Assembly: GCF_003752365.1 (NCBI RefSeq) | Contig: NZ_RJUO01000001.1 | Span: 186,001 to 250,000, forward strand | Source: Frondihabitans sp. PhB188 | GTDB taxonomy: Bacteria > Actinomycetota > Actinomycetes > Actinomycetales > Microbacteriaceae | Length of the DNA: 64,000 bases | Reading direction: 5' to 3' | Shown here: piece by piece, positions 35,292 to 45,592 of the stretch | How positions within the stretch are numbered: position 1 is the stretch's first letter | How the letters are laid out: each line of letters starts with the position of its first letter | Notes under the pieces: model-generated | Told to the model about the DNA's origin: nothing | The model's database searches: none | The model's input: only the letters and a program-made list of their open reading frames with translations | Position numbers and translations under genes: made by a program

Positions 35292-36245
35292 ATGGCAGAC
35301 GACCAGATCCACGTTCCCGTCCTGCTCGAGCGCACCCTCGAGCTCCTCGCCCCCGCGATCTCCACGCCCGGTGCCGTCGTCGTCGACTGCACGCTCGGCA
35401 TGGGCGGCCATTCGTCGGCGATGCTGTCGCGCTTCCCCGAGCTCACCCTCGTGGGGCTCGATCGCGACACCGAGGCCCTGGCGATCGCGGGGGAGCGGCT
35501 CGCCCCGTTCGGCGACCGCGCGAAGCTGGTCCACACCGAGTACGACGGCATCGGCCGCGCGCTCGATGGGCTGGGCATCCCGGAGGTGACGGGGGTCCTC
35601 TTCGACCTCGGCGTCTCTTCGCTGCAGCTCGACCAGGTCGACCGCGGGTTCTCGTACTCGAAGGACGCCCCGCTCGACATGCGGATGGACCCGACCCAGG
35701 GCACGACCGCCGAGACCATCCTGGCCACGTACTCCGAGGCGGAGCTCCGCCGCATCTTCTACGAGTACGGCGAGGAGAAGCTGGCTCCGCGCTACGCCCG
35801 CCGCATCGTCGAGCGTCGTGCCGACACGCCTCTCGTCCGCAGCGGCGAGCTCGTCGACCTTCTCCAGGAGGCCACCCCGGCCGCCCTCAGCCGCGCTGGC
35901 CACCCCGCCAAGCGCGTCTTCCAGGCCCTGCGCATCGAGGTCAACGCCGAGCTGGCATCCCTCGAGTCGGCCCTTCCGACCGCCCTCGACCGCATCGCGG
36001 TCGGCGGGCGGATCGTCGTGCTCGCCTACCAGTCGCTCGAAGACCGGTTCGTCAAGCGCGAGCTCGCGGCACGGACGACGTCGACGGCCCCCCGCGGGCT
36101 GCCGGTCGAGTTGCCCGAGCACCGCCCCGAGTTCTCCCTCCTCGTGCGCGGCGCCGAGCTCGCCAGCGATGAGGAGAAAGACGTCAACCCTCGTGCGACA
36201 CCCGTGCGGCTGCGCGCCGCCGAGCGAATCCGGAGACAGGCATGA
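35292..36245 (+). CDS. rsmH: 16S rRNA (cytosine-N4) methyltransferase RsmH
   Basis: Protein of 317 residues, starting [23 protein letters not shown]-binding motif '[17 protein letters not shown]', then '[14 protein letters not shown]', '[14 protein letters not shown]', '[11 protein letters not shown]' and '[20 protein letters not shown]' are typical of MraW/RsmH, which methylates C1402 of 16S rRNA using S-adenosylmethionine. It is the second gene of the dcw cluster, and its TGA overlaps the ATG of ftsL (ATGA). Confidence 0.96.
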   Translation: MADDQIHVPVLLERTLELLAPAISTPGAVVVDCTLGMGGHSSAMLSRFPELTLVGLDRDTEALAIAGERLAPFGDRAKLVHTEYDGIGRALDGLGIPEVTGVLFDLGVSSLQLDQVDRGFSYSKDAPLDMRMDPTQGTTAETILATYSEAELRRIFYEYGEEKLAPRYARRIVERRADTPLVRSGELVDLLQEATPAALSRAGHPAKRVFQALRIEVNAELASLESALPTALDRIAVGGRIVVLAYQSLEDRFVKRELAARTTSTAPRGLPVELPEHRPEFSLLVRGAELASDEEKDVNPRATPVRLRAAERIRRQA

Positions 36246-36853
36246 GCACCACCCTCGCCACCGCGCAGATCGGCCTCGAGCCCGATGAGAGCGTCCTCGA
36301 CGAACTGGGTCCGCGCCGCAGTCCCATCGAGATCGTGTCGAGCCTGGCCCAGCGCCGCGCGCGACCCCGGCTCGTCTACGCGCTCATCGCCACCGCGGCG
36401 CTGTTCGTGCTGCTCCTGACCCAGCTCGCGATCAGCATCGCCCTGAGCCAGGGTGCGTACCAGATCTCGGCGCTGCAGAACGAGCAGACGACTCTGAACC
36501 GGTCCGAGGCGAAGTACTCCGAGAAGCTGCAGGTGCTGTCGTCGCCGCAGAACATCGCCAACAACGCGACAGCCCTCGGAATGGTCCGCAACCAGAACCC
36601 GGTCTACCTCGACCTGAACACGCTCAAGGTGTTCGGCACGCCCACTCCCGCGGCCTCCGACGCCGCGACGAGCGACAACCTCGTGGCGAACAGCCTCCTC
36701 AAGGGCGTTCCCGTCGTGACGAAGTCCACGAAGAGCACCGCGGCGAAAGACTCGGCCGACTCTTCGTCGACGACGGGCGCGGCAGACGTGAAATCCGCCA
36801 CCGGTTCCGTACCGTCGAATTCGAACGAGCTGGCGGCACCAGAGACCCGCTAG
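36242..36853 (+). CDS. ftsL: FtsL-like septum formation initiator protein
   Basis: Protein of 203 residues. A basic N-terminal cytoplasmic region leads to one membrane helix ('[20 protein letters not shown]') and a coiled-coil-like external segment ('[20 protein letters not shown]') ending '[18 protein letters not shown]'. The last 80 residues are Ser/Thr/Ala-rich and probably unstructured. FtsL forms a complex with FtsB-like protein and FtsQ that activates FtsW/FtsI at the septum. Assignment rests on position between rsmH and ftsI and on topology; the sequence family is weakly conserved. Confidence 0.8.
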   Translation: MSTTLATAQIGLEPDESVLDELGPRRSPIEIVSSLAQRRARPRLVYALIATAALFVLLLTQLAISIALSQGAYQISALQNEQTTLNRSEAKYSEKLQVLSSPQNIANNATALGMVRNQNPVYLDLNTLKVFGTPTPAASDAATSDNLVANSLLKGVPVVTKSTKSTAAKDSADSSSTTGAADVKSATGSVPSNSNELAAPETR

Positions 36854-36869
36854 CGGTGAGGAATGCTCT

Positions 36870-38672
36870 GTGAGTAACGCCCGACGAGGCAAGCTGAGTC
36901 CGGCCGCGATCGCGCACCGGGGTCGTCGCCGTCGCGCGACGGTCGCGGGCATCGTGATCTTCGCGCTCGTCGCGATCTTCGTGGTCCGCCTCGTCGACAT
37001 CCAGGTGGTCCAGGCCGCGTCGCTGAACACGGACAGCCAAGACAAGAGGAGCGTCCCGCAGACGCTCTACGGCGACCGCGGCGACATCCTCGACACGAAC
37101 GGCAAGGTGCTCGCGGCGACCGTCCTCCGCTACGACATCCTCGCCGTGCCGAAGTACGCGCAGGCGGGTTACAGCGTCACGTCCAAGAAGGGCGTGAAGA
37201 CGACCTACACGCTGGCGCAGGCGTCGAAGCAGATCGCGTCCGCGACCGGGCAGAAGTCCTCGACCGTGCTCAAAGCCCTGACGGCCGACAAGACGAGCCT
37301 GTACGCGAAGGTCGCCAGCGCCGTCGACGTCGACTCCTACAACCGGATCGTCAAGCTCGGCATCTCGTGGCTGTCCCCGCAGCGCACCACCTCGCGGGTC
37401 TACCCCAACGGCGGGGTGGCGGGCAACCTGGTCGGATTCCTCGGCACCGACGGCGCGCAGCAGGGCCTCGAGTACATGTACGACAAGTGCCTCGCCGGAA
37501 CGAACGGCGAGCAGACCTACGAGCGCGGCGCCGACGGCGTCAAGCTGCCCGGCAGCACGGTCACGACCAAGGAGGCGGTCGACGGCGGCACTCTGATGAC
37601 GACCATCGACGAAGACCTCCAGTACCAGGTGCAGCAGGACCTCGATGAGCAGGTCACGGCTCTCGGCGCGCAGTCGGGCACCGCGATCGTCATGAAGGTC
37701 TCCGACGGATCGCTCCTCGCCGTGGCCGACTCCGACTCGGTCGACCCGAACGACGTCGACGGCACGCCGGTCACGAACCTCGGCTCGAAGGCGTTCACCG
37801 ACTCGTACGAGCCCGGTTCGACGGTCAAGTCGCTGATCGCCGCCGCAGCCATCGACCAGGGCGTCGCGAACACCGGCACGCCGGAGACCGTCCCCTACAG
37901 CCGCACGTTCCCGTGGGGCGGCCGGATCAGCGACGCCGAGTTCCACCAGACCGAGCACCTGACGCTCGCGGGCATCCTGGCGAACTCGTCCAACGTGGGC
38001 ATCACCCAGGTCGGCGAGCGGCTCTCGAAGCAGACGCGCTACGACTACCTCAAGAAGTTCGGCCTCGGCTCGCAGTCCGCGGTCGGCTTCCAGGGAGAGA
38101 CGGTCGGCCAGCTGGGCACGCCGAGCAGCTGGGACAGCCAGACCGACATCAACTCGATGTTCGGCCAGGGCATCGCCACGTCGGCGATCCAGATCGCCAG
38201 CGCATACCAGACGCTCGCGAACGGCGGAGTCCGCATGCCGGCCACCCTGGTCAAGGGCTGCAAGCAGGCCGACGGGACCGTCATCGACAAGCCGAGCACG
38301 AGCGGCACGCGCGTCGTGTCGACGAAGGCCGCGCGCGACGTCGTCGACATGCTCGAGAACACCATCCCCGAGGGCACGCTCAAGGGCATGACGCCGATCT
38401 CGGGCTACAACGTCGCGGCCAAGACCGGCACGGCGCAGATCGCCGACGCGCCCGGGGGCGGATACGGCGACGACTACGTGATCTCGGTCGCCGGCATCGC
38501 TCCGGCCGAGAACCCCCAGTACGTCGTGCTCGTGACCTTCACGAAGCCGACTACGCTGAAGACTTCGTTCGCGGCGGCTCCGGCCTTCCGCGAGATAATG
38601 TCCCAGGTCCTGGAGACCTACCGGGTGAAGCCGTCGACCACGCCGGCCACCGACCTGCCAGACACGTGGTGA
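36870..38672 (+). CDS. ftsI: septal transpeptidase FtsI (penicillin-binding protein 3 type)
   Basis: Protein of 600 residues with a GTG start after GTGAGGAA. One N-terminal membrane helix ('VAGIVIFALVAIFVVRLVDI') is followed by a dimerisation domain ('LYGDRGDILDTNGKVLAATV') and a transpeptidase domain. The active-site Ser is residue 317 in 'EPGSTVKSL'; the Ser-x-Asn motif is 'NSSNVGI' and the KTG motif is in 'AAKTGTAQIA'. It crosslinks septal peptidoglycan with FtsW. Sixteen bases separate it from ftsL. A 73-nt gap with a small TGGCAGCACG direct repeat follows. Confidence 0.96.
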   Translation: MSNARRGKLSPAAIAHRGRRRRATVAGIVIFALVAIFVVRLVDIQVVQAASLNTDSQDKRSVPQTLYGDRGDILDTNGKVLAATVLRYDILAVPKYAQAGYSVTSKKGVKTTYTLAQASKQIASATGQKSSTVLKALTADKTSLYAKVASAVDVDSYNRIVKLGISWLSPQRTTSRVYPNGGVAGNLVGFLGTDGAQQGLEYMYDKCLAGTNGEQTYERGADGVKLPGSTVTTKEAVDGGTLMTTIDEDLQYQVQQDLDEQVTALGAQSGTAIVMKVSDGSLLAVADSDSVDPNDVDGTPVTNLGSKAFTDSYEPGSTVKSLIAAAAIDQGVANTGTPETVPYSRTFPWGGRISDAEFHQTEHLTLAGILANSSNVGITQVGERLSKQTRYDYLKKFGLGSQSAVGFQGETVGQLGTPSSWDSQTDINSMFGQGIATSAIQIASAYQTLANGGVRMPATLVKGCKQADGTVIDKPSTSGTRVVSTKAARDVVDMLENTIPEGTLKGMTPISGYNVAAKTGTAQIADAPGGGYGDDYVISVAGIAPAENPQYVVLVTFTKPTTLKTSFAAAPAFREIMSQVLETYRVKPSTTPATDLPDTW

Positions 38673-38745
38673 CACAGGCCTGGCAGCACGCCACCTGGCA
38701 GCACGACACCCACGGCTCCTGACCTGAGCTAGAAATGAGGATTCT

Positions 38746-40308
38746 TTGAGTGCCCGGATCCCCCCGGTCCTGCGACCGGAACATCCCTCGGCGAGGTCGC
38801 TCGGCCAGCTGGCCAGCGAATTCGGACTCGAGCACATCGGCTCGCTCGACGGCATCGAGATCACGGGAGTGACTCTCTCGACCAGCGACCTGCACCCCGG
38901 CGACCTCTACGTCGGCGTGCCCGGGGCGAACCGCCACGGCGCCGAGTTCGCCGCGCAGGCTCGCGAGGGCGGCGCCGTCGCCCTCCTCACCGACGCCGAT
39001 GGCGCCGAGATCGCCGTCGACAGCGGCCTGCCGGTCATCCTCGTCGACTCGCCGCGCGCCGCCCTGGGCGACGTCTCGAGCTGGGTCTACCGCACCGGCG
39101 AAGACGCGCCGCTGCTCTTCGCCGTCACCGGCACCAACGGCAAGACCTCCACGTCGTACCTCCTCGAGGGCATCCTCAAGCAGCTCGGCCTCGTCACGGG
39201 CCTCTCGTCCACGGCCGAGCGCCACATCGGCGACCTCACCGTCGTCTCGCGCCTCACCACGCCCGAGGCCACCGAGATGCACGCCCTCCTCGCCCGCATG
39301 CGCGAGAGCGAGGTGCGGGCCGTGGCCGTCGAGGTCAGCGCACAGGCCCTCAGCCGCAATCGCGTCGACGGGATCGTCTTCGACGTCGCCGGCTTCACGA
39401 ACCTCAGCCACGACCACCTCGACGACTACGCCGACATGGAGGAGTACTTCCAGGCGAAGCTGCCGCTCTTCCAGCCCGACCGCGCCAAGCGCGCCGTCGT
39501 CTCGCTCGACTCCGACTACGGCCAGCGCGTCGTCGAGGCGAGCCGCATCCCCGTCACCACGATCGCGATGACGCCGGCGATCGCCGGCGTCGAGCGCGAC
39601 GCCGACTGGAGCGTCGAGCTGCTCGACGAGCAGGCCGCCTACACCGAGTTCCGCCTGTCCGGCCCCGAGGGCCGCTCGCTGGTGACCCGCGTCCCGATGA
39701 TCGGCTGGCACATGGCCGCCGACGCCGCCCTCGGCATCGTCATGCTCGTCGAAGCGGGCTTCGAGCTGGAGGCCATCGGCCAGGCCCTCGACGAAGACGG
39801 CGGCATCGTCGCCTACCTGCCCGGCCGCACCGAGCGCGTCTCGGGCGCGCGCGGACCGAGCGTCTTCGTCGACTTCGGCCACAGCCCCGACGCGTTCCTC
39901 ACCACCCTCGCGGCCGTGCGCCGCTTCACTCCCGGCAAGGTCGTCATGCTGTTCGGCGCCGACGGCGACCGCGACACCACGAAGCGGCCCGAGATGGCCC
40001 GCGTCGCGGCGGCCGGCTCCGACATCCTCGTCGTGACCGACCACCACCCGCGCTTCGAAGACCCCGACGCGATCCGCAAGACACTCCTCGACGCGGCGCG
40101 CGAGGCGTATCCCGATCACGAGATCCACGAGGTCAGCCCGCCGGAGGCCGCAATCCGCACCGCCGTGGCGCTGGCCGGCGAGGGCGACTCGATCCTCTGG
40201 GCCGGCCCCGGCCACCAGGACTACCGCGACATCCAGGGCGTGCGCACGCCCTACTCCGCCCGCGAGGAGGCCCGCGCGGCGCTCCGTGAGGCGGGGTGGG
40301 CCGAGTGA
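38746..40308 (+). CDS. murE: UDP-N-acetylmuramoyl-tripeptide synthetase MurE
   Basis: Protein of 520 residues with a TTG start preceded by TGAGGA. Mur ligase features: ATP loop '[20 protein letters not shown]', '[15 protein letters not shown]', carbamylated-Lys region and '[15 protein letters not shown]'. It adds the third-position diamino acid to UDP-MurNAc-L-Ala-D-Glu (or Gly-D-Glu). Where meso-diaminopimelate enzymes have Asp-Asn-Pro-Arg, this protein has His-His-Pro-Arg (residues 433-436, '[11 protein letters not shown]'), suggesting a different diamino acid such as lysine, ornithine or diaminobutyrate, as known for Microbacteriaceae walls. It overlaps murF by 4 nt. Confidence 0.95.
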   Translation: MSARIPPVLRPEHPSARSLGQLASEFGLEHIGSLDGIEITGVTLSTSDLHPGDLYVGVPGANRHGAEFAAQAREGGAVALLTDADGAEIAVDSGLPVILVDSPRAALGDVSSWVYRTGEDAPLLFAVTGTNGKTSTSYLLEGILKQLGLVTGLSSTAERHIGDLTVVSRLTTPEATEMHALLARMRESEVRAVAVEVSAQALSRNRVDGIVFDVAGFTNLSHDHLDDYADMEEYFQAKLPLFQPDRAKRAVVSLDSDYGQRVVEASRIPVTTIAMTPAIAGVERDADWSVELLDEQAAYTEFRLSGPEGRSLVTRVPMIGWHMAADAALGIVMLVEAGFELEAIGQALDEDGGIVAYLPGRTERVSGARGPSVFVDFGHSPDAFLTTLAAVRRFTPGKVVMLFGADGDRDTTKRPEMARVAAAGSDILVVTDHHPRFEDPDAIRKTLLDAAREAYPDHEIHEVSPPEAAIRTAVALAGEGDSILWAGPGHQDYRDIQGVRTPYSAREEARAALREAGWAE

Positions 40309-41723
40309 TCGCGCTGACCCTCGCCGAGATCCAGCAGATCGTCGGCGGCACTCTCGCGCTCGCCTCCGAGACCTCCGGTGCGACCATCGTCGACGGCTCC
40401 GTCGAGACCGACTCGCGTCTGGTCACGGCCGGTTCGATCTTCTTCGCGCTTCCGGGCGAGGTCACCGACGGCCGCCTGTTCGTGACGTCGGCCGTCGAGA
40501 ACGGCGCCGCGCTCGTCATCAGCGAGGGCCCGGTCGCCTGCGCCGCCCCGCTCCTCGTCGTCGACGACGGCGTGACGGCGCTGGCCGACCTGGCCCGCGC
40601 CGTCGTCGCCCGGGTCCGCGAGTCGGCGTCCGGCGACGACCGCCTCCGCGTCGTCGGAATCACCGGCAGCAACGGCAAGACGAGCACGAAGAACATGCTG
40701 CGCGCGATCCTGTCCGACCTCGCTCCCACGGTCGCGCCCGAGGGCTCGTTCAACAACCACGTCGGCGCGCCGATCTCCATGCTCCGCGCCACCGGGGCCA
40801 CGAAGTACCTCGTCGTCGAGATGGGCGCCTCCGGTTCCGGCGAGATCGCCCGACTCGTCGCGATCGCGAAGCCCGACACGGGCGTCGTCCTCAAGGTGGG
40901 CCTCGCGCACGCGGGCGAATTCGGCGGCATCGAGGCCACGCAGAGGGCGAAGTCCGAGATGGTGACCGACCTGCCCGAGACCGCCACCGCGATCCTGAAC
41001 GCCGACGACTTCCGCGTCAGCTCGATGGCCGACCTGACCGACGCTCGCGTCGTGACCTTCGGTCTGGGCGCAGGAACGTCCTACCGGGCATCCGACGTCG
41101 ACGTCACCGCTTCGGGCACCGCGTTCGTCCTCCACGCGCCGGGCCTCACGCGTCCGGTCCACCTCCGCATCCTCGGCGAGCACCACGTCATGAACGCCCT
41201 CGCGGCCCTCGCCGTCGCGGGGGAGTGGGGCCTCGACGTCGACCGCGCGGCCACCGTCCTCGAGGGCGTCGCTCGCGCGGAGCGCTGGCGCATGGAGGTC
41301 CTCGACGGCGGCCCCGGCGTCACCATCATCAACGACGCCTACAACGCCAGCCCCGACTCCGTGGCGGCGGCTCTCAAGACGCTCGCGCAGATCGTCGGCC
41401 CAGGCCAGCGCTCCGTCGCCGTGATCGGCGAGATGGCCGAGCTCGGCGAGTTCGCGCAGGAGGAGCACGACCGTATCGGCCGTCTCGCCGTGCGCCTCAA
41501 CATCCACAGGCTGGTTGTCGTGGGCGACGCCGCCCGCCATGTCCACATGGCCGCCGGCCTCGAGGGCAGCTGGAGCGGGGAGTCCCTCCTCGTCCCCGAC
41601 ATCGACGCGGCGTACGACGCCGTCCGCGCCGATCTGCGAGAAGGAGACGTCGTCCTCGTGAAATCGTCCAAGTCGGCGGGTCTCCGGTTCCTCGGCGACC
41701 GCCTCGCGGGGGTGACCGCGTGA
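40305..41723 (+). CDS. murF: UDP-N-acetylmuramoyl-tripeptide-D-alanyl-D-alanine ligase MurF
   Basis: Protein of 472 residues. GTG at 40305 overlaps the murE stop (GTGA) and is preferred over a GTG nine bases earlier. Motifs include '[20 protein letters not shown]' (ATP loop), '[16 protein letters not shown]', '[15 protein letters not shown]', '[15 protein letters not shown]' and '[20 protein letters not shown]'. It adds D-Ala-D-Ala to the UDP-MurNAc tripeptide in the cytoplasm. Its stop overlaps the start of mraY (GTGA), so murE-murF-mraY are translationally coupled. Confidence 0.96.
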   Translation: MIALTLAEIQQIVGGTLALASETSGATIVDGSVETDSRLVTAGSIFFALPGEVTDGRLFVTSAVENGAALVISEGPVACAAPLLVVDDGVTALADLARAVVARVRESASGDDRLRVVGITGSNGKTSTKNMLRAILSDLAPTVAPEGSFNNHVGAPISMLRATGATKYLVVEMGASGSGEIARLVAIAKPDTGVVLKVGLAHAGEFGGIEATQRAKSEMVTDLPETATAILNADDFRVSSMADLTDARVVTFGLGAGTSYRASDVDVTASGTAFVLHAPGLTRPVHLRILGEHHVMNALAALAVAGEWGLDVDRAATVLEGVARAERWRMEVLDGGPGVTIINDAYNASPDSVAAALKTLAQIVGPGQRSVAVIGEMAELGEFAQEEHDRIGRLAVRLNIHRLVVVGDAARHVHMAAGLEGSWSGESLLVPDIDAAYDAVRADLREGDVVLVKSSKSAGLRFLGDRLAGVTA

Positions 41724-42811
41724 TCGCCCTCCTCATCGGCGGAGCGGTGTCGCTCGTCTTCACCCTGCTGCTCACGCCGTTGTTCATCCGGCTGTTCCAC
41801 CGCCTCGGCTGGGGCCAGTTCATCCGCAGCGACGGTCCGCAGTCGCACCACACCAAGCGCGGCACGGCGACCATGGGCGGCATCGTCCTGATCCTCGGCA
41901 CGGTCATCGGCTACTTCGTCGGCCACCTCGCCGGCGGCGACCGACTCACTCCGAGCGGTCTCCTCGTGCTGCTGATGATGGTCGGCCTCGGTTTCGTCGG
42001 CTTCCTCGACGACTTCACGAAGGTCCGCAACCAGCGCAGCCTCGGCCTCACCGGCTGGGCGAAGATCCTCGGGCAGGTGCTCGTGGCCGTCCTCTTCGCC
42101 GTGCTGGCGCTCTCCGTGCACAGCCGCGTCGGGCAGTCCTCGGCGTCGACCATGATCTCGGGCGTCCGCGACATCCCGTGGCTCGACCTGGCGTTCGCCG
42201 GCCCCCTCCTCGGCGGCATCCTGTTCACCATCTGGGTGATCATGATCACCGCGTCGGCCTCGAACGGGGTCAACGTGGCCGACGGCCTCGACGGGCTCGC
42301 CACCGGCGCCTCGATCCTGGCGATCGGGTCGTACATCTTCATCGGGTTCTGGCAGAACAATCAGCTCTGCACGAGCGCCCGCGCCGTCCAGTCGGCCTGC
42401 TACGAGACGACGAACCCGCTCGACCTCGCCGTCGTCGCAGCCTGCGTGTCGGGCGGCCTCATCGGCTTCCTCTGGTGGAACACGTCGCCGGCGCAGATCT
42501 TCCTCGGCGACACCGGCTCGCTGGGTCTCGGCGGCGCCCTCGCCGCCCTCGCGATCCTCAGCCGCACCGAGCTCCTGCTGATCCTGATCGGCGGGCTGTT
42601 CCTGGTCGTCACCGGCTCGGTGATCCTGCAGCGCGCGTACTTCAAGCTCACCCATGGCAAGCGCATCTTCCTGATGAGCCCCCTCCACCATCACTTCGAG
42701 CTGAAGGGCTGGGCCGAGGTCACAGTCGTCGTGCGCTTCTGGATCGTCGCCGGCCTGTTCGTCGCCGCGGGCGTCGGGGTGTTCTACCTCGAGTGGATCT
42801 CGAAGTCCTGA
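41720..42811 (+). CDS. mraY: phospho-N-acetylmuramoyl-pentapeptide transferase MraY
   Basis: Protein of 363 residues with about ten membrane helices. Diagnostic motifs: '[16 protein letters not shown]' (cytoplasmic loop), '[20 protein letters not shown]' with the first Asp pair, '[15 protein letters not shown]', '[20 protein letters not shown]' and '[16 protein letters not shown]'. It transfers phospho-MurNAc-pentapeptide to undecaprenyl phosphate, giving lipid I at the membrane. It overlaps murF by 4 nt, and its TGA shares one base with the murD ATG. Confidence 0.97.
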   Translation: MIALLIGGAVSLVFTLLLTPLFIRLFHRLGWGQFIRSDGPQSHHTKRGTATMGGIVLILGTVIGYFVGHLAGGDRLTPSGLLVLLMMVGLGFVGFLDDFTKVRNQRSLGLTGWAKILGQVLVAVLFAVLALSVHSRVGQSSASTMISGVRDIPWLDLAFAGPLLGGILFTIWVIMITASASNGVNVADGLDGLATGASILAIGSYIFIGFWQNNQLCTSARAVQSACYETTNPLDLAVVAACVSGGLIGFLWWNTSPAQIFLGDTGSLGLGGALAALAILSRTELLLILIGGLFLVVTGSVILQRAYFKLTHGKRIFLMSPLHHHFELKGWAEVTVVVRFWIVAGLFVAAGVGVFYLEWISKS

Positions 42812-44343
42812 TGGCGGCTCCCCTCGACTCGCTCATCAGCTGGCATGCCGACTGGTCGGGGCTCCGCGTCGCGGTGCTCGGCCTCGGCGTCTCCGGCTTC
42901 TCGTCGGCCGACACTCTCGCCGAGCTCGGTGCCGACGTGGTCGTGGTCGCGCCCGACGAGGCGTCCGATCGCGCGCAGCTCGTCCCGGTCATCGGCGCCC
43001 GCCTGATCGTCCAGGCCGACCTGTCGACGCCTCCGGCCGAGCTCGTCGCCTTCGACGCCGACGTGGTCGTCGTGAGCCCGGGCTTCGCCCCGCACCACCC
43101 GCTCGTCGTCTGGGCCACCGCCTCGCGCGCCGCGGTGTGGGGCGACGTCGAGCTCGCCTGGCGCGTGCGCGACAAGACCCCCGAGCACATCGCCGACTGG
43201 GTGCTCATCACCGGCACGAACGGCAAGACCACGACGACGCAGCTCGTCGCCGCGATGGTCGCCGCCGACGACCGGAGCGTCGCGGCCTGCGGCAACATCG
43301 GGCTCCCGGTGCTCGACGCCATCCGCGAGCCGCTCGGCTTCGACGTCCTGGCCGTCGAGCTGTCGAGCCACCAGCTGCACTACCTGCCCATCGAGGGCCC
43401 CGGCTCGCTCAGCCCGGTGGCCAGCGTCATCCTCAACATCGACGACGACCACCTCGAGTGGCACGGCGGCGCCGACGCCTACCGGGCCGCCAAGGGTCGC
43501 GTGTACGCGAACACGAGAGTCGCCTGCGTCTACAACCGCGCCGACATCGCCACGCGGCTGCTCGTGCAGGAGGCAGACGTCGTCGAGGGCTGCCGCGCCG
43601 TCGGCTTCGGCCTCGGCACCCCGCCGGTCGGCGACTTCGGGGTGGTCGAAGAGATCCTCGTCGACCGCGCCTTCCTGGCCGACCGCGCGCACCGCGCCCT
43701 CGAGCTGTCCACCCTCGAGACCCTGACCGCGTCGGGTCTGGCCGCCCCGCACCTGGTCGCCGACGTCCTCGCCGCGGCCGCGCTCGCCCGCGCCCTCGAC
43801 GTGGCCCCCGAGGCGATCCGGCTCGCCACGGCGGCCTTCCGGCCCGACCACCACCGCTCCGAGGTCGTCGCGACCGCGGGCGGCATCGTCTGGATGGACG
43901 ACTCGAAGGCCACGAACCCGCACGCGGCCAAGGCCTCGCTCGCCGCCTCGCCGAGTGTCGTCTGGATCGTCGGCGGCCTGCTCAAGGGCGTCGACCCCGC
44001 GCCGCTCGTCGCCGAGGTGCGTCGCGGCGTCAAAGCCGCCGTCCTGATCGGCAGCGACCGGCAGATCCTCAGGGAGGCCTTCGAGCGACACGCGCCCGGC
44101 ATGCCGGTCTTCGAGGTCGACGAGACCGACACTGAACGAGTGATGCCGCAGGCCGTGACATTCGCGGCCGCGGTCGCCGAGGCAGGAGACACCGTCCTCC
44201 TCGCGCCGGCCGCGGCATCGTTCGATCAGTTCGCCGACTACGGCGCGCGCGGAGACGCGTTCGCCCGAGCCGTGCACGACCACCTGGGAGGTGACGCCGA
44301 TGGCCGACACGCCGTCGAGCCTCCCGCGACGCCTGAAGTCTGA
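42811..44343 (+). CDS. murD: UDP-N-acetylmuramoylalanine-D-glutamate ligase MurD
   Basis: Protein of 510 residues. N-terminal Rossmann-like part 'LRVAVLGLGVSGFSSADTLA', ATP loop 'VLITGTNGKTTTTQLVAAMV', then 'ACGNIGLPVLDAI', 'DVLAVELSSHQLHYL', 'VILNIDDDHLEWHGG' and 'GGIVWMDDSKATNPHAAKAS'. It adds D-glutamate to UDP-MurNAc-L-amino acid in the cytoplasm. It is longer than the usual 450 residues through an extra N-terminal stretch and a C-terminal tail that overlaps ftsW. The ATG shares a base with the mraY stop. Confidence 0.95.
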   Translation: MAAPLDSLISWHADWSGLRVAVLGLGVSGFSSADTLAELGADVVVVAPDEASDRAQLVPVIGARLIVQADLSTPPAELVAFDADVVVVSPGFAPHHPLVVWATASRAAVWGDVELAWRVRDKTPEHIADWVLITGTNGKTTTTQLVAAMVAADDRSVAACGNIGLPVLDAIREPLGFDVLAVELSSHQLHYLPIEGPGSLSPVASVILNIDDDHLEWHGGADAYRAAKGRVYANTRVACVYNRADIATRLLVQEADVVEGCRAVGFGLGTPPVGDFGVVEEILVDRAFLADRAHRALELSTLETLTASGLAAPHLVADVLAAAALARALDVAPEAIRLATAAFRPDHHRSEVVATAGGIVWMDDSKATNPHAAKASLAASPSVVWIVGGLLKGVDPAPLVAEVRRGVKAAVLIGSDRQILREAFERHAPGMPVFEVDETDTERVMPQAVTFAAAVAEAGDTVLLAPAAASFDQFADYGARGDAFARAVHDHLGGDADGRHAVEPPATPEV

Positions 44344-45592
44344 CGGGTCGGCGCGAAGCCGCACCCTCTCGGACGCCGTCGCGGGCCGAATCAGATCGGC
44401 ACCGACCGGGGCCGCTCGCGTCGCGGTCAAGAAGCTGTTCGCGGCCGAGGAGACCAGCTTCTTCGTCATCCTCGGGACCGCGCTCTTCCTGGTCGTCTTC
44501 GGCCTCGTGATGGTCCTGTCGTCGTCGAGCGTCGAGCAGTACGTCGCCACGCACGACTTCTTCGGCGCGTTCCTGCGCCAGGGCATCTTCGCGGCGCTGG
44601 GCGTCCCGGCCATGCTCGTCGTGAGCCGAGTGCCCACCTGGGCCTGGAAGAAGTACGCCTGGCACCTGCTCGTGCTCGCGATGTTCCTCCAGCTCCTGGT
44701 CTTCACGCCCCTCGGCTCCACCGTCAACGGCAACCGCAACTGGATCCGCATCGGCTCCTCGTTCAGCGCCCAGCCCTCCGAGTTCCTCAAGCTCGCTCTC
44801 GTGATCTGGATCGGGATGATCCTCGTCAAGAAGGAGCGCAAGCTCGGCGACTGGAAAGAGCTGCTGGTCCCCCTGATCCCGGTCGTCCTGATCGCCATGG
44901 GCCTGGTCATGAAGGGCGGCGACCTCGGCACCACGCTGATCCTGATCATGCTCGTCGCCGTCGCGGTGTTCGTGGCCGGCGTCAAGCTGAGGTTCTTCGT
45001 CCCCCCGCTGATCCTGCTCGCCTGCGTGCTCCCGGTGATCACGTCGGGAGCGAGCTCCCGCACCGATCGCATCTCGGCGTGGATGTCGGGCTGCAGCTCC
45101 GAGGAGGCGTACCAGTCGACCTGCTGGCAGACCGTGCACGGGCTCTGGGCGCTCGCTTCGGGCGGGGTCTTCGGCGTGGGTCTCGGCAACTCGAAGGCGA
45201 AGTGGTCGTGGCTGCCCGAGGCCGACAACGACTTCATCTTCGCCATCGTCGGCGAAGAGCTGGGCCTCATCGGCGCCTGCGTCGTCCTGGCCCTGTTCAT
45301 CGTCCTCGCCGTGTCGTTCATGAAGATCCTGCGCTCGACCGACGACCCCTTCGTCCGCATCGTCACCGGCGGCGTCATGACCTGGGTGATCGGCCAGGCG
45401 CTCGTCAACATCGCGGTGGTGCTCGGCCTCCTGCCGGTGCTCGGCGTGCCCCTGCCGCTGATCAGCGCGGGCGGGTCGTCGCTCATCTTCACTCTCATCG
45501 CCATCGGCGTGGTGCTCTCGTTCGTGCACCGACGGCCGGGCGACCCGGTGTCAGCGCTGCGCTCCGACGAGCAGGTAGGGTCTCTCCGGTGA
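44300..45592 (+). CDS. ftsW: septal peptidoglycan polymerase FtsW
   Basis: Protein of 430 residues. After a basic 50-residue cytoplasmic N terminus there are about ten membrane helices of the SEDS family ('[20 protein letters not shown]', '[20 protein letters not shown]', '[20 protein letters not shown]', '[18 protein letters not shown]', '[20 protein letters not shown]'). FtsW polymerises lipid II at the septum together with FtsI. I choose ATG 44300 rather than GTG 44291 because GGGAGG lies 8 nt before the ATG. It overlaps murD by 44 nt and murG by 4 nt. Confidence 0.95.
   Translation: MADTPSSLPRRLKSDGSARSRTLSDAVAGRIRSAPTGAARVAVKKLFAAEETSFFVILGTALFLVVFGLVMVLSSSSVEQYVATHDFFGAFLRQGIFAALGVPAMLVVSRVPTWAWKKYAWHLLVLAMFLQLLVFTPLGSTVNGNRNWIRIGSSFSAQPSEFLKLALVIWIGMILVKKERKLGDWKELLVPLIPVVLIAMGLVMKGGDLGTTLILIMLVAVAVFVAGVKLRFFVPPLILLACVLPVITSGASSRTDRISAWMSGCSSEEAYQSTCWQTVHGLWALASGGVFGVGLGNSKAKWSWLPEADNDFIFAIVGEELGLIGACVVLALFIVLAVSFMKILRSTDDPFVRIVTGGVMTWVIGQALVNIAVVLGLLPVLGVPLPLISAGGSSLIFTLIAIGVVLSFVHRRPGDPVSALRSDEQVGSLR
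45576..45581 (+). promoter_or_regulatory. possible internal promoter TAGGGT before murG
   Basis: TAGGGT lies 7 nt before the murG GTG, inside the last codons of ftsW. Spacing matches the leaderless promoters elsewhere in the window, but no clear -35 hexamer is visible and murG is also coupled to ftsW. Confidence 0.3.
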
